Of a DNA stretch of 64,000 nt, positions 1-12,860 are shown piece by piece. The number at the start of each line of letters is the position of its first letter. Within the stretch, counting starts at the first letter, position 1. The DNA comes from Prunella strophiata. Its lineage: Eukaryota; Chordata; Aves; Passeriformes; Prunellidae. The notes under the pieces are model-generated. The model saw nothing but the letters and a program-made list of their open reading frames with translations, searched no databases and was not told the origin of the DNA. The translations under genes and the position numbers were made by a program. The stretch covers positions 20,091,085 through 20,155,084 of the forward strand of contig JAZBQD010000019.1 in the NCBI GenBank assembly GCA_036583965.1. The letters are read 5' to 3'.

Positions 1-3000
1 AGAACCTAGGAAAAGATGAAAACTAAACATATAGAGATACTGATTTAAAGATAATGATATGATGAATGAACTAGTATTGGTGTTGTTTGGAACAATTTTA
101 TTATATATCAGTCACAGGCAAAAATACTCTAAAGAAAATGCTGACAAGCCCTCCTTTTTCCCCATTTCTGACTTGACAAGCAGATCATGATTTTGTGGAA
201 TTAATTCGCTATTCAAGCTTATTTCCAAGTTAAATATAATGGCTCATCCACATCTACTTATCTGTAAGGAATTGCTACTTGAAATTCCAGCTGTGCTGTT
301 CAGATTTGATAGGCTACAGCAAACACATGGCGTGTGTTTGTTCCTAGGAGGATGCCTGTAACATCTCTGCTGGCAAGTTTGTCTATTAAAGTATTTTTGG
401 AAAGCAGGCACAAAAGGGGCAATAACACTGACAGAAGATTGTGTTCAGACAAGCAGAGCATGTTTTCAGGGGCTAGTTCTATTTCAGGAGCCCATCTTCA
501 AGCAAAAATATCCCTTAGGTCAGGGAAGTGTCAGACAGCTGGCACACTGAGAACAGAAGGGCCTGAATGTTAACCTGCCAGTGGCAGGAAGGCCCATATG
601 GCTGTGATGGAAAGGGTAACAGGTACTGGTCACAGAGTTATCAGCCATATGGCAACAGGAATTGACAAGAGACAGTGCATGAGCACCAATAAAAGCACTC
701 AAAGTGTTGGGATAGGGACTCCTTTACACACTACAAATAAGTTAAATTAAGCAAAGCAAAAGTAAATAAGACAGGAAGAGTATAAAAACTTGCTATTTGC
801 AGGGCTAAGGAATTAGCATTTTTTAGGGTGGTGTCACTGCCATCACTTCAGAAACTCAGAGGGGACACACATATTGCAAGGAAATACCCCATTTTTATTA
901 ATTGTGAGATGGATGGGCAAGAGATAATGAAGTATTTGTGTACCAGATTTGCATTCAAGTAGTTCAGAAGAATCAATACTTACAGGTTTTGTTTTTAGGC
1001 ATCCTCTCTATTCTTGTTACAGAGAGAGAGTGAAATTTGCATGCAGGGAGTGTGTTTAAATAACTTGCAGCTCATTTCCATTTAGAATGTCTGTTTAAAT
1101 ACCAATTTGACCTCTGGCTGTCTTTGGTGCTGGATAATATGTGTAAAATGGTCACCAAAAATTGTGTATGAAGCACAAGTTGAAAGTAACATACTGGATT
1201 TTCTTATTTTTTTTTTTTTTTACCTGATTGTTTTATTTTCTCCTTCAAGATGTTAAAGGGAGAGAAGATATAGGCAGCAAATCAATAAGGCAGAGAAGAA
1301 TCAGGATATTTGCCATAGAAGGTGAGGGAAAGGAAAGCTGGGTGACTCATTTCATCATGTAAAATATGCACTTTCTGATCACCCTCCTGGAACCAAGAAT
1401 GCATTACTCTATTTGGTGCTCAGATACCATGCTGAAGAAGTAAATACAGTCCTACGTAGCTCAGATCTAAATGAAGTTTTGTACAAAAACTGAAAGTTTA
1501 CTACCACAGAAAGTGATGTGCTCTTTCTTCTACCATTACTTATAATAAAGATTTGTTTTCTTTAATGCAGACTTCCCCTGAAATACTGGAAACCAGAATA
1601 TAACAGGAAGAACTGAGAAGTGACAATGTCCATGAATAGCAAGTGAAATTCTGTGGGCCATGTAACTCATGAAAAGTAAATAATTTTGGGGTGTTTTTTT
1701 GGTTCATTTGGGGATTTTTTAATTCTTCTTTTTACATTTTTTTTATATTCTCCTTTCTTTAAATTCCTCTTAAAAAAAAACACCTTTGAGGTTTTTTTTT
1801 ATGTAAGGCACATATCAAAGATATATTCATAACTATCTTGCAGTATAATGGTAAACATGTAAGACTCTCTGTCCCACCCAGTGCTACATACAGTATTGTG
1901 TAACATAGAAAACTTGTGTTAAGGTTCCAAACATTTCAAATGCAGTGCAGAACTCTCAGCCTTCACAGTATCCCATTTAAAGTTTACTTGAGACATAAAG
2001 GCTTTTTTGCCCACAGGAATCAACACCTTCATTTAAAAGTAGAACTAAATTGCAAATTTTCCTATGTGAGGCAAATCATTAACCTTTGCCAAATCACTTA
2101 CCTCAAGAGATAATTAACAGAGATCTTGCAGGAAATGTAACTAATAAAAAAAGCTCTCAAAAATTAGTATGAAGAACAAATGTGGTCTGCCTCCCAGCTA
2201 AGGGACTCAAGTCCCCAGAGAAACTAAGTTTCTATGGACTTCAAAGAAGGTCAGGTGAAGAAAAAGAGGATTATTCTAATCCACTAAACCCCCAAGTACT
2301 GGTCATCTTAAACTCAGCGGTGATGTTAGAGTGGAAATTTTATCTTGATATCAAATAAATTCTAGGTTATCTTAATTAGACTATAATTAAATTAAGAATA
2401 ATAAAACTTCTTACTAATTATTCAGTAACTAACTTGAATTTGCCTAGTTACATAAGTTAAAGGATTAACACGGGAAGCCACTGCCCCTGGCTTGTCTTTT
2501 GACTTCATTGTTCACTTCTGATTTTCTCTTTTATTGGTCTATAAATATGTACATAAATATTGAATTAATTTACAGGAGTATTTTGAAGATAAATACATGC
2601 TAGTACAGTCCAACAAGTATAGCATAGCTTATGCTCTCTCACCTCCTGGCAACTGCATGAGCTTTATGAAGTTGCAGGAAAAATCACAGTGGTTTTATCA
2701 CTTTGTGTAATCCTTCTATACATTATTTATAAGAATCTAGTAATATGACACTTTGTTTCGTTATATAAGCCCATAAAAAATCAAATAAAGTATAAAATTA
2801 TATGTGCATCAGAATCAAGCAAATGGAACCAAATACTTACTACAGTCACGAAGGCTCAGGAAGTAAATTTTTTCTAACAGATTTTGAGATCTGGTTTCAG
2901 AACAGTGTCACAATGGCCTTTCCTGACAATGAATTAACTCAAGGAATAGGGACTATAGTCTCAAGAAAAAAACAACAGCCTCAACAGTCTGTCTGTCTCA

Positions 3001-6000
3001 TTTATTGTGTACTTTTTGTTATTCTACCTGGAAAAAAATAAGTGAAAATTAGGCCATTCATAAAAGATAGGTCAATACTTCTCAGTAATACCACATGCTG
3101 TTATTGGATCCTCTGAGGAGCACTATGAAACTTCTCCCATAGTCCATCTACTTGATGAACCCCTGTCTGTCCTGTATTTAGTCAGTCACAGTGTGTAAGG
3201 TGCCTGCAGCCAGGTATTAGCTAGGCATCTGGAGCCTCCCTTCTCAGCACAGTGTGCAGGGCTACAGTGTGCAGTGCTGATGAGGCTAAGGGGAGCAGCA
3301 GCCATCCTCCACATGGGGCTCATGTCTCAATGAACCCATGTCAATAGAAAACAGCCACAGCCAGGAATATGCTATGTGTTATATGAAACCAGGAGTGTAT
3401 TTAAGATAATGTTAAGTGCTGGGGCCTCTGACATTTCTGGTTTAAGCAAATCATCTTCAGCAGGTAATTAGAAATATCTTGCACAATTAGAAACAGCACA
3501 CATCATTTGTAAACCTGCACAATACAAAATAAAACTTTGCTAATGACCCAAGCCTAAGAAACATGTGTTCTCCACCTTTTCTACCACTGACTCCTCTTCC
3601 TCAACTAAGACCCTGGCCCATGGTTTTTCTCCATTTTGTACACAGCTGCCTCAATGAGATAATGACATGGGCAGTGTGACACTGATGTCAATGAAACATG
3701 CAGATATGGGCTTCTTTCCTTCATTCATTGCAACAGTGAAACGTATTTCTATGTTCTTCCTTTTGTATTGTTGGGCTGCTTGACAGGTAAATCTAAAAAA
3801 TACATGGAAATGACTGCTCTTCTACCAAACCTCCCTTGCTAACAGAAAGCAGTGACCATGAAGTCACAGCATTATTGAATCTGTTAAAAAAACATTTGTG
3901 TAATCAATAACTGCAGATCTTTCAAGCTCTTTAAATTGGGCCAAGTAGTTTTCTGTGAGTGTTTTAGTATTTGCTATAGCTACAAATGAGGAAATTTGAA
4001 TTTGGGGTTATTCACACGTGCAAGGGGTTAAGCTGGGACTTATTGGACTGCTGACTATCTAATTCTTCTGATAGGCTTCATGAGGTCTTTATGCCCAGAC
4101 TGGATAAATACTTACATGCTTCTGGATCAAAGACTTGCATTAACAAATTTAACATTAATTTTCTCCTAAAGCTTTTACATGTAATAGGTTTTGCATGTAA
4201 TACCCCAGTTCCTTCATGACATGAATCTTTAGGATACTCCCTGAAAGCAATTCAAGTAGGTGAGCATGTGAAAAGCTAGTGCATTCAAAAACTGACTGAA
4301 TACTGGCAGGAAATTCCTATGATATTTTTCTGTTATGCATATGGTAGAAAAGGATGTAGTCAGGAAAAGAATGGGGCAGAATAAAACCAAAGGAGGTATC
4401 AAATGCTGGAGAGTCACATTGATGGATTGAAACAGAATGGCCTGAACTTAAAAAAATAAACCTAATGATCAGATAGGAGATGCATAATTATACTGAACTC
4501 CTACAGCTAGAGCAGAAAAACTAAAGCAAATTTAAAAATCCAGGAGACTTGTTCTGAAAAATTTTAGCTGATGTAACTTCTAGAAGTGGCCTCATAACAC
4601 ACTGAATTTGCAAGTGTTATGAATAATGTTCCATGTCTAGCCTCTCCCAATTTCAGGTGTCTCTCCCTTATTTATTTGCCAAATTATTTTATTTTACTCT
4701 CAGAATTTGATTCAATGCTACATCAACAGGTAATACATAATTAAGAGTGCAATCAATGTCAATATTGAAATATATAAACTCATTAATGATAAAGAGCATC
4801 TAATGGTATGAATATGGAATTAGGATGGAAATTGATATATTGAGTAGGACTTGAGAGATTATAATAATACGAAAACAAGGCTGAAAGGAAGGATATTCCA
4901 GGGGCCAGATATTCCATCCACTATAACAGGAAGAATCTTGTCCTTGTCACTCTCTGGCCTCCATTGAAAAGACAGTTTTGCCACACCACAAAATTTCATA
5001 AGAATTTTTAAAGTAAAGTTATAATTCCATATTGTCCTGAAGATCTTCAAAATTTTCTCAAGAAATAAAAACTAAGGTTCCCTGAGCTGGTAAAGATATC
5101 ATTTTAGCCATTTGTTCACATTTTATTTAAGGGATTAATTTGTAACAGATCTCCATCAAGTTGTCCTGTTCAGCTCTGGTTGATTCCCTCATTACTACAC
5201 CATGGTACTGAAGATGTTCATCTCTTCTTATATCTTTTCCAGAGTGTAGAACATCTCCAATACAATAATGTGTTTCAGTCTGAGTATAAAATAAACTGAT
5301 GCTTTAGGAAATCACCAAGTTTCAAAATGAATTAACCTTTTGGTCAGAAACAAGTAGCAATAAGGCTTGAACTTGATTTCCTTTTTCCAGCTGCTCACAA
5401 AAATTCACCCCATACTCAGGAACACTTTTCCAAATCTAACTGTTATCCAACCATCTAAATTTCTAAGTGAAAATGCATGTTTTTACCAAAGAACATTTCT
5501 CTGGTTCTAATGTTTCATCAAAAGCACCTTGAATTTCATTGCATCTGTGTGTTAAAAGTTATCAAACTTGAAATATGCCTTCCCCAAATCATCAGAACCA
5601 CTATCATCCCAGAGAAAGAACCTCCCTGTGTTTTTTAATTCAGCACCTTTTGGTGGTACTTTTCTATATCCTCTGTGTAGGTTTATATTTTACTGTTGTA
5701 CTTTATTTTTTCTAATTTTACAGAAAATATAAATTTTTAAAGTTTTAAGGTACATAGAACTGTCTATCCATTCTAACTAACCAGACCAGTTCTGAGCTAA
5801 TGTTCTTGGGAATAAACAACCAAAGTAAGGTGAAAGTTATTCTCCCTATATGAAAGAAGGTAGTGCAATCTCCTTCAAAACAACTGTGAAATGACCACAC
5901 AAGATGTTTAAGAATCAAAAATAAATAAGACCACAGACAGGGCTATGTTGGAAGTAAACAGAATCAAAGAATCATCAAATAGAATATTGTGAAGACAGAT

Positions 6001-8282
6001 GTGTGCTTGTACAGAGAAATGCACAATTCACACACCAACCTAAAGACAAACTCTACCCACCAAAGCCATGTTCTATCAAGTAGATTACTTCTTTGAAGGA
6101 ACTTCTTGTTAGGTAGACAGAATCATACCATAGGCCCTACACAGTCCTCTCCAGGAAGATGTGTAGAAAATCAAACTATAAGCTATCCTGGATGAAGGTC
6201 ATAACATGAATCCCTTTTTGAAATTCTCTTTTCTGCTCTTCAAATTCTCCTCTTCCTTTCAGAATGCTCAGAAACAAATTTCTGTACACCCACACACATC
6301 AAACAGTGTCAGACTGCACCTAAGACATGCAAGATCCTACAAGGCACTTCTCACACCCACAACAAAGGATGTTCACCTTGTCCCCATTTCATAGGACACC
6401 CAGAATATAACCCACTTCCTTCAGTGCATTACATACCATCATAGAAGCTCTGCAGATGAAATGAAACATCTGCTTATACAGCAAAATGAACTTTCTCAGA
6501 GCAGTAAGTCAGAAATAGCAATTTACAAGGAGGATACTCTTCTCAAATCAATCATCTCATCTAGCCTCTCAGTTCTGATCTTTCTACACAGAGTGGCAAC
6601 AGAAATGTGCAAAAACCCTCAAAAGACAAGACTAGGAATGCAAATCCATGACTACTAGTATACATGTGCCTTGGTTTTAAATCATGGGTTTAAGCCACCT
6701 ACCTGGGTCCATGTCCAGACACAGGTGATACTGTACATGCTGATGGCAAAACTGAGCTCGTTCCATCCTGATAGTAGAGTGACAGGGTATCATGTTTATC
6801 ATCTACAACAAAGGCAAGATTTGTTCAAACATAACATTCCTAAATTGACTGACCTGGACAGCTTTCTGTGCCCAAGACCTTTCAGTGAGCAGCAAGGGTC
6901 AGATCAGATGCTGCACAAGGAAAGGCGAGGTGATAATGAAGTATGTGGGAGCAGCATCCTGAACACCAAAAGGGCAGGATGCAGAGCAGTGATTTCACTT
7001 CTGAAGAGACAATGATCAAGAGTGATCAGGGTCACACACAGCACAGTGACCACTGAGTAAATCTGCAGCAGCCAGGGAGATCCAAGGCCAAGCCAGGAAG
7101 CCAAACCAGCAGGTCCAGGTCAGACTCACAGAGGTGGGAGATTAGGCAGAGTCACAGTTGCTGCACAGATCTGGTGTGGCATGGGCAGAGGCAGCATTAA
7201 AGTCTCAGCTAAAAGAAGCTCCTAAGAGAAAAATATGGCAGCCCTCACTTCCAGGTCTATTTACAACAGCTCTTAGAAGCCACATTCACCAGCTGAATTC
7301 CTAGAAGAGGGACAGTCTCCAGGACCTAACAGTCTTAACGTAATCAACTGCTTTCTAAACCATACATGTCAATTGGTAACCATTTCTAAGAGTTGGAGAA
7401 AGAATGGAGAACTACAGCTAAAATCTCAATAACCAGAAAGGGAATTTTTGACCAGGAAGTCTCAGACATCCTCACTGACACTATGATATAAATATTCTTG
7501 AACAGAAATATGGAGTTGTTTTGAGAAGACAGAATTTATTACACAAAATTTCTGCTTCCTCTAAGTTTTACTAGGTTGGTTGCTTAAGAGCAAATTAATT
7601 ACTATAATATAATTGGACTTTTTGTCAGCATTTGATTTAGCACTGCAAGAAATTTGTTTTAATGTAAGATTTTCTAAATCTCCCTTTCAGAAGTAAACTT
7701 AATAATATAAAGTCTTCCACATGCACTTAAATAATCTTAAAGAAATATATATGAGTAAAATTTCTTATTCCAAGATAGCTGTGTTTTCCTTTGATACTTT
7801 TTAGAGAAAGAAATGCAAAAATGTGGAGAAGACACATACATGAAGCACTTCAACTAAAGCTACTTGGTTAAAAATTTTTAAAAATATATTTTGTCTCTCT
7901 TTTTTGAAAGATTATGTATTTTTTTTATTTCATTTATTTCACAGTTTTTCAGATGGATATATGGTATAGTCACCTCACTGTCACTTCCTTATTTTTAACA
8001 CAGTCTAGCAGGTGCTCCTCACAGGCATGCAATAGAGGCATTTGTTTTCACAGCATCCCTTTGAGACACTCAGTCTGTAGCCATGCACAATACAATATCA
8101 TTTTTTTAATCACTCATGGAGGCTAGAATTCAAGCTAATAAGACCAGCTGCAGTAAATATTTTGCAGTAAACACATTTCCAGGGTAGCATATAGATATCA
8201 TTGTTGAGTTAGAAAGATGCAGATAAAAAGCCATCCTCATTCAATCGATAAATGAGGTCATGAGGGAGAGATAAGCTGTGTC
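1..8282. other. Non-coding AT-rich unique sequence, no gene seen
   Basis: No recognisable exon, RNA gene or dated repeat was found here. Short open frames on both strands (at most 114 codons, at 6671-7015) show no familiar protein motif and have poor start contexts. A T15 tract lies at 1207-1221, and AT-rich patches occur at 1740-1800 and 2330-2460. The block is typical intergenic or intronic bird DNA. A gene made only of non-coding RNA could not be excluded by reading. Confidence 0.7.
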
Positions 8283-8355
8283 TCACCAGCAGTCCACCTA
8301 GTTCAATATCCTGCTTCTGGAAAGAGCCCACACTTGGTACTTCAAAAGAATAAAA
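8283..8355. mobile_element. Ancient CR1-like fragment
   Basis: The text AGCAGTCCACCTAGTTCAAT followed by ATCCTGCTTCTGG and a ...CTTGGTACTTCAAAAGAA run resembles the old amniote CR1/L3-type consensus 'GGTCCATCTAGTCCAGTATCCTGTCTCTGACAGTGG...CCAGATGCTTCAGAGG'. The match is from memory and degenerate, so the orientation is left open. It would be a pre-avian insertion, much older than the CR1 copies at 23 and 49 kb. Confidence 0.4.
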
Positions 8356-9619
8356 AGCTATTTACAGAGCCAATCATTATGTGACAGAAGACTCTTTTCT
8401 GACCTGTTTAAACAACATACTTACAGATGGATGCTGATCTCAGCGTGAGCAAAGGGCAAGGTTCAAAATGCTTCAGGAGTTGCTTGCTCCAGCTGAAAGA
8501 CATAGTTCTACTGTCTGCTTTTGTTTTTTATTTTAGCCATTTTCAAATACTTATGAGCTCATATAATGAGGCATTGCAGCAAATAGACTGCAGCTCCTAC
8601 TGGAAAAAGCAGTGAGTGTCAGCAACCAGAAAGCCTTAAAGGCTCATCACTCTTCTCTGCTTTCAGCCATATTGGTCTGGCACACAAATTAGCACACTCC
8701 AAACTGCAAGCTTGGTCTTGTCAACATATCAAACTGGAGTGCTAATCATTAATAACTTATTCTGAGACAATATTGACAGCTGCTTTGCTTTATTACCAAT
8801 GCCATCTGTGCCCAGCAACCCACAGTCTCCTTTCTACTACTTCTTAGCTTGCACTCCAAATGCTTTTCAGGCTGCAAGAAGCAGAATGGAAATAACAGCT
8901 TGAGCTTCTTAAGAAATATCACCAGCCAACTCAGGGAGCCCAGAAGATAAGGAATAATATGATTGTAGCCTGCTGAGTTTTCATCATAAGCCAGCTTTAT
9001 GAATAACATGCTGCCAGATGCCTTTTCCTACTGGTGATCACTTCCACTGTTTCCAAAAGCCAATATTATGCACTTGATGTTCAACTGGTCTCTTTCTATT
9101 CTGAGCAATACTAAAGCCTCAGTAAGATTGATTAGCAGACAACAGTATCTGAGGCATTTTTGAGTCTCCTTATTACAGTCACAATACTATTGCTTTGGTC
9201 ACAAACTTCTCTTAGCATCCAAAGACTGAATAAATGTTATAAAAAGGCAGCTCCCAGTCTTCTGCTGGGCCACTTGAAGATTTTTCATTTCTGAGTTCCC
9301 AAGGTGTTTGCACTTCAGTACAGAATTAATATTAAGACTTTGCTTGCTAACCAAAGTGCATTCCTGTGAACAAATGAAAAAATTTAGTTTTCAGAGGTAA
9401 ATTTAGCTTTAAGTTATCAAAGGCAATTCAGTTTCAAACAGACACCTACAAAAATTATTTACAAACTTGTAAAGAAAAAAACTGAGTGTTCATTCAAGCC
9501 CTTTTTGTGGATCAGCTCAACTGGGGTGAAAATGCTAAGATAAAATATGTGGGAGGTAGTACTGAAGGTAATTTCACTCCCTAAAGAGTTGCAGCTGTTC
9601 TGATTACTAAGATTTGGAA
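8356..9619. other. Non-coding unique sequence, nothing recognised
   Basis: This is AT-rich sequence without a recognisable repeat or gene. Short open frames at 8427-8615 (+) and 8749-9009 (-) have no known motif and look like chance. Confidence 0.65.
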
Positions 9620-9698
9620 CAGGTGTGCCCTTAATAGGGCACAGGTACCTCCAATGACAGTGAGTAGTATAAAAGGAGGGACCAGGAAGCTAGGAGGA
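9620..9698 (+). promoter_or_regulatory. Promoter-like cluster: E-box, CArG box in an inverted repeat, CCAAT, TATA
   Basis: Seen directly: an E-box CAGGTG at 9620-9625; a perfect inverted repeat TGTGCCCT-TAAT-AGGGCACA at 9624-9643; inside it a perfect CC(A/T)6GG CArG box, CCTTAATAGG, at 9629-9638; CCAAT at 9651-9655; and TATAAAAGG at 9668-9676. A start site would be expected about 30 bases on, near 9698, where a purine-rich sequence follows. CArG boxes bind SRF in vertebrates and TATAAAAGG is a strong TATA box. The CCAAT is closer to the TATA than usual. It could be a genuine promoter, the U3 part of a degraded LTR, or chance. No coding frame of note follows. Confidence 0.25.
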
Positions 9699-12600
9699 GA
9701 CAGAATTCAGTTAGCAGTGCTGTGGTGAAGAAGGAGGATGGAGTCAGCACTGTAAGGAACAGAACTTGTGAAAAGCATGGGACTTTTTCTCCAGCAAGAT
9801 AACATTTCAGAGCTTGCTGTTATAACTAGTAATCTTATCTGTGTCATTAACGACAAAAATTTATAAATAGACAGATATTTGATTGTTCTGTAGTAAAAAT
9901 TTGGGAAAATAAGGGAAAACCAAAGGTTTTTAAAAGACCCACAGATAAACTTTTAAGTGTGGATGGCTCTTAAAGTACACATGCTTTTGATTTTTCTATA
10001 GTGGTATTTTAGGCAGAGGTGGAACAAGCCCAGAGGTTTACCATTTTCTTTGGAAAAACTGTCTTTTGTCTAAGTGAATTTTATAACTTGAAATTTTTAA
10101 GTCGGAGAAAGAAAAAATGTAAACTGTGCTTTTTTTCACATGTATGTATGTAAATTTAAAAATTCAAGTGCAAACTCAGTCCAAAGCAGAAAGGTCTGGA
10201 ACAGATGGCTGAAAGTCTTTGGAATGTCAGTTGAAAAGAGCCTGTCAGTGGCAGACAATGATACCTTCACAAAAAAATAAAGGAAAAACTCTACAACAAA
10301 TAAGGAGCTTAGGTAACTCGTTAAAAGCACTTGCCAGGAGAAGAGGTGAGTGCTTCCTGGGTAAAGATGATTTTTAACTATCTGAGCAAGGGACTGGGAA
10401 CTCAGAAAGCTTGCCTGCTCTTACCAATCTATCACTGACCTAATAAAATATCTATCTATCTCTGCAGAACTAGCCTCTATTAGATCTCTAGAAACCATAG
10501 GTTCAGCAGCTTCACGCTGCATGCAAGAATCACGAGTCAGCAAGAAGAAAGGGGCTTCAGAAGGTTGATTAGAAGCTGTTGCTTTGTGGTAAGGGTTTTG
10601 CAGGCCTGTGGCAGCTGGGCTGAAAAAGATGAACAATAATTACTGCAAATTCTCAGTGCATGTCATTATCTCACACAGATGACTTTGCAGGACTGAAAAC
10701 ATGCTGGTAAATCCAACACAAAGCTTTTTTAGCTTGAATAGTGGAGGTTGGCACCTGTGGTCTGCAGTGCTCGGTGAATGACCGCAGTCGTCCGTAAGGG
10801 CATCTTTCACTTGAGCTTCCCCAGCACACCTGACCCCTGACTGCTCCCATTAGCAGCCAGCAGAAAGAAAGCTGATCACAGTGACCCTGCCTCCTGTGGT
10901 ATCACAGAACCAACCTCAATAGAGACAGAATCTGCTAGAGAATTATAATGCTCTCAAAACTGGATGGTGTGTCTCTACCCATCTGTAACCAGACTGGATC
11001 CCACAAAATCAATGTCTGTTTCGTGTTGCCCAGGCTCTCTGGATCACAGTAGGGGACATAATGAAGAGGGAACACACAAGAGGAAACCAACCTATCTGAT
11101 AACAGCTAACAGCCTATCAGGGCCCAAAGCATGTCCAGGAGCTACTCCTCTCCAACCCTAATCTGGGATTCCACAGGAGACTGCAACTGCAGGTGAACAT
11201 GTGTGAGACCTGGCAGGTCCACTTTGAAAGAGGAGTAGAAGAAAGGCTCTTTTTCATTTAGTCATTACTCTCTCTGTCACACTGACACTGCTCCCTTGGA
11301 TCAAGTTTTCAATACCACACACACAATCATAAATGGTTCCTGTTAATTTTATAAGTTAAATCCAGGGAGTATTTGATCTTATCTCTCAATTCTCCATCCC
11401 TTTTAGCAATTCACAGCATTAAAAATATTTCAAACCAGCTTTCATTCTCCATCAACTAAAAGAATGAAAACAAATTTAATTCAGTATTTCAAAAATACTG
11501 AGAACACTCAGGTATAAGGACTGAAAAATCTGTCATTAAGTAGAATTCTAATTAAGAGGGTTATTAACATATTAATAACCAGATAGAAATCTTAAGGATA
11601 AATGTTTTGTTATTAATTGTTATCATTGCTTTGGTCTATTCTAAATACAGGAAGCTTTATTTATAAATTCTGTGATGTACATACATTTAGTTACATTTCC
11701 ACTAAGTCATCCCTTTATTTCATGACATTTGAGCCTCAGATTGAACAATTATTCTCTCCCTTCAGGCACAATTTTAATGTCAAAATAAAAGGCTGTATCA
11801 ATGGTTTTTAGGACTTTAAATGTGTCTTTGGAAATTATATTGTATGCCTTGTATGGAAAAGAGAGTGTCAACTATATCTGTATCTAGTCTAGCCCAAATG
11901 GTGTGTTAAGGATGTGTTCATTGAACTTGAAATGTGCCAAAGCAGACTGACATAAGGTCCTCCACCAGGTGTCAGATAGAACAGGCTGAACTGCAGAGAT
12001 AGAAAAGGTTTTTTCTTTTTCTTTTCATTTTAGATAAAAACACAAAGCTTTTTGACCCAATTCAATTTTTACTTCAGAAACAGCAACTGAAAGTATTTCC
12101 AGGTTTGCTAGAGAACATTTGAGGAGGCAGTGAAAGTCAGTCTGTCTTGGTTAACTGGATCAAATATTGACTGAATAATCTCCAAGTAGCTATGAGGGAT
12201 CTCTTCCCTTTACAGATGTGTTCTTTAACATATAGAAAATGTGAATGTAGGCAAATTGACTTAATACTAATACATGATAAACCTGAAGGTATCAGACCTG
12301 ACCTGTCTCAAGGAACTCCCCAGACCTGATATTTTGCATCTCTGCTGTCTTTGAGGCTGCTTAAACCTGGCTTGTGCTCAGAAACTCCTCCTACCACTGG
12401 AGAAGTCAAGTGCTGATTCTTCTAGGAAAGTGCACAAAGTGTCACCTGGCCTGCTGGCAGTCAGCCATGCGATACCTCTCTGAGAGCACACGGATCCCAT
12501 GGAAGCTGCTCCTTCTAGGCAGAGCCTGGAGCTTATGATGACCAACATCCAAGGGCATCCTCGAGTGATGTGCCCTGGGAATTTGCTCTGGCTTGCTCAA

Positions 12601-12802
12601 GAGGCAGCCCTGACAGCACACCCAGCAACAAATTCAGCCACAAATTATATGGGTCATTACTTGCTATGACTGTGTGCTTGCTCTTAGGGACAGAAAAGTG
12701 CCAATGCAGTGACTGCTCTGAGAGAGCTGAATCCTCTCATTCTTCCAGCAGTTTTGGACTTGCTGAAATCTCCTGGGCTGTGTCATGAAGTGGATGAAAT
12801 TA
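9699..12802. other. Non-coding unique sequence with one small CpG cluster
   Basis: No exon or repeat was recognised. Four CpG dinucleotides fall within 10772-10794, which is unusual for this CpG-poor window. A short (ATCT)n-like run is near 10450. A moderately GC-richer patch at about 12300-12790 has no recognisable content, and the open frame at 12570-12788 is not protein-like. Confidence 0.65.
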
Positions 12803-12860
12803 TAATAATGATAGAAAATAGGTCTGGAAAGGACCCCAAAAAGAGAACTAATTCAAAGCA
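12803..12860 (-). mobile_element. CR1 3' end fragment, degraded
   Basis: ATAGAAAATAGGTCTGGAAA followed by GGACCCCAAAAAGAGAACTAATTCAA parallels the reverse complement of a CR1 tail ('CATAGAA...GGGCTGGAAGGGACCTCAAGAGGTCATCTAGTCCA'). Only the last 60 or so bases of the element remain. The divergence suggests an old copy. The boundary to the right is not visible. Confidence 0.42.

Noticed and set aside
6671..7015. 114-codon plus frame as a possible gene
   Set aside because: No motif, no supporting splice sites, and an overlapping frame on the other strand is open as well.
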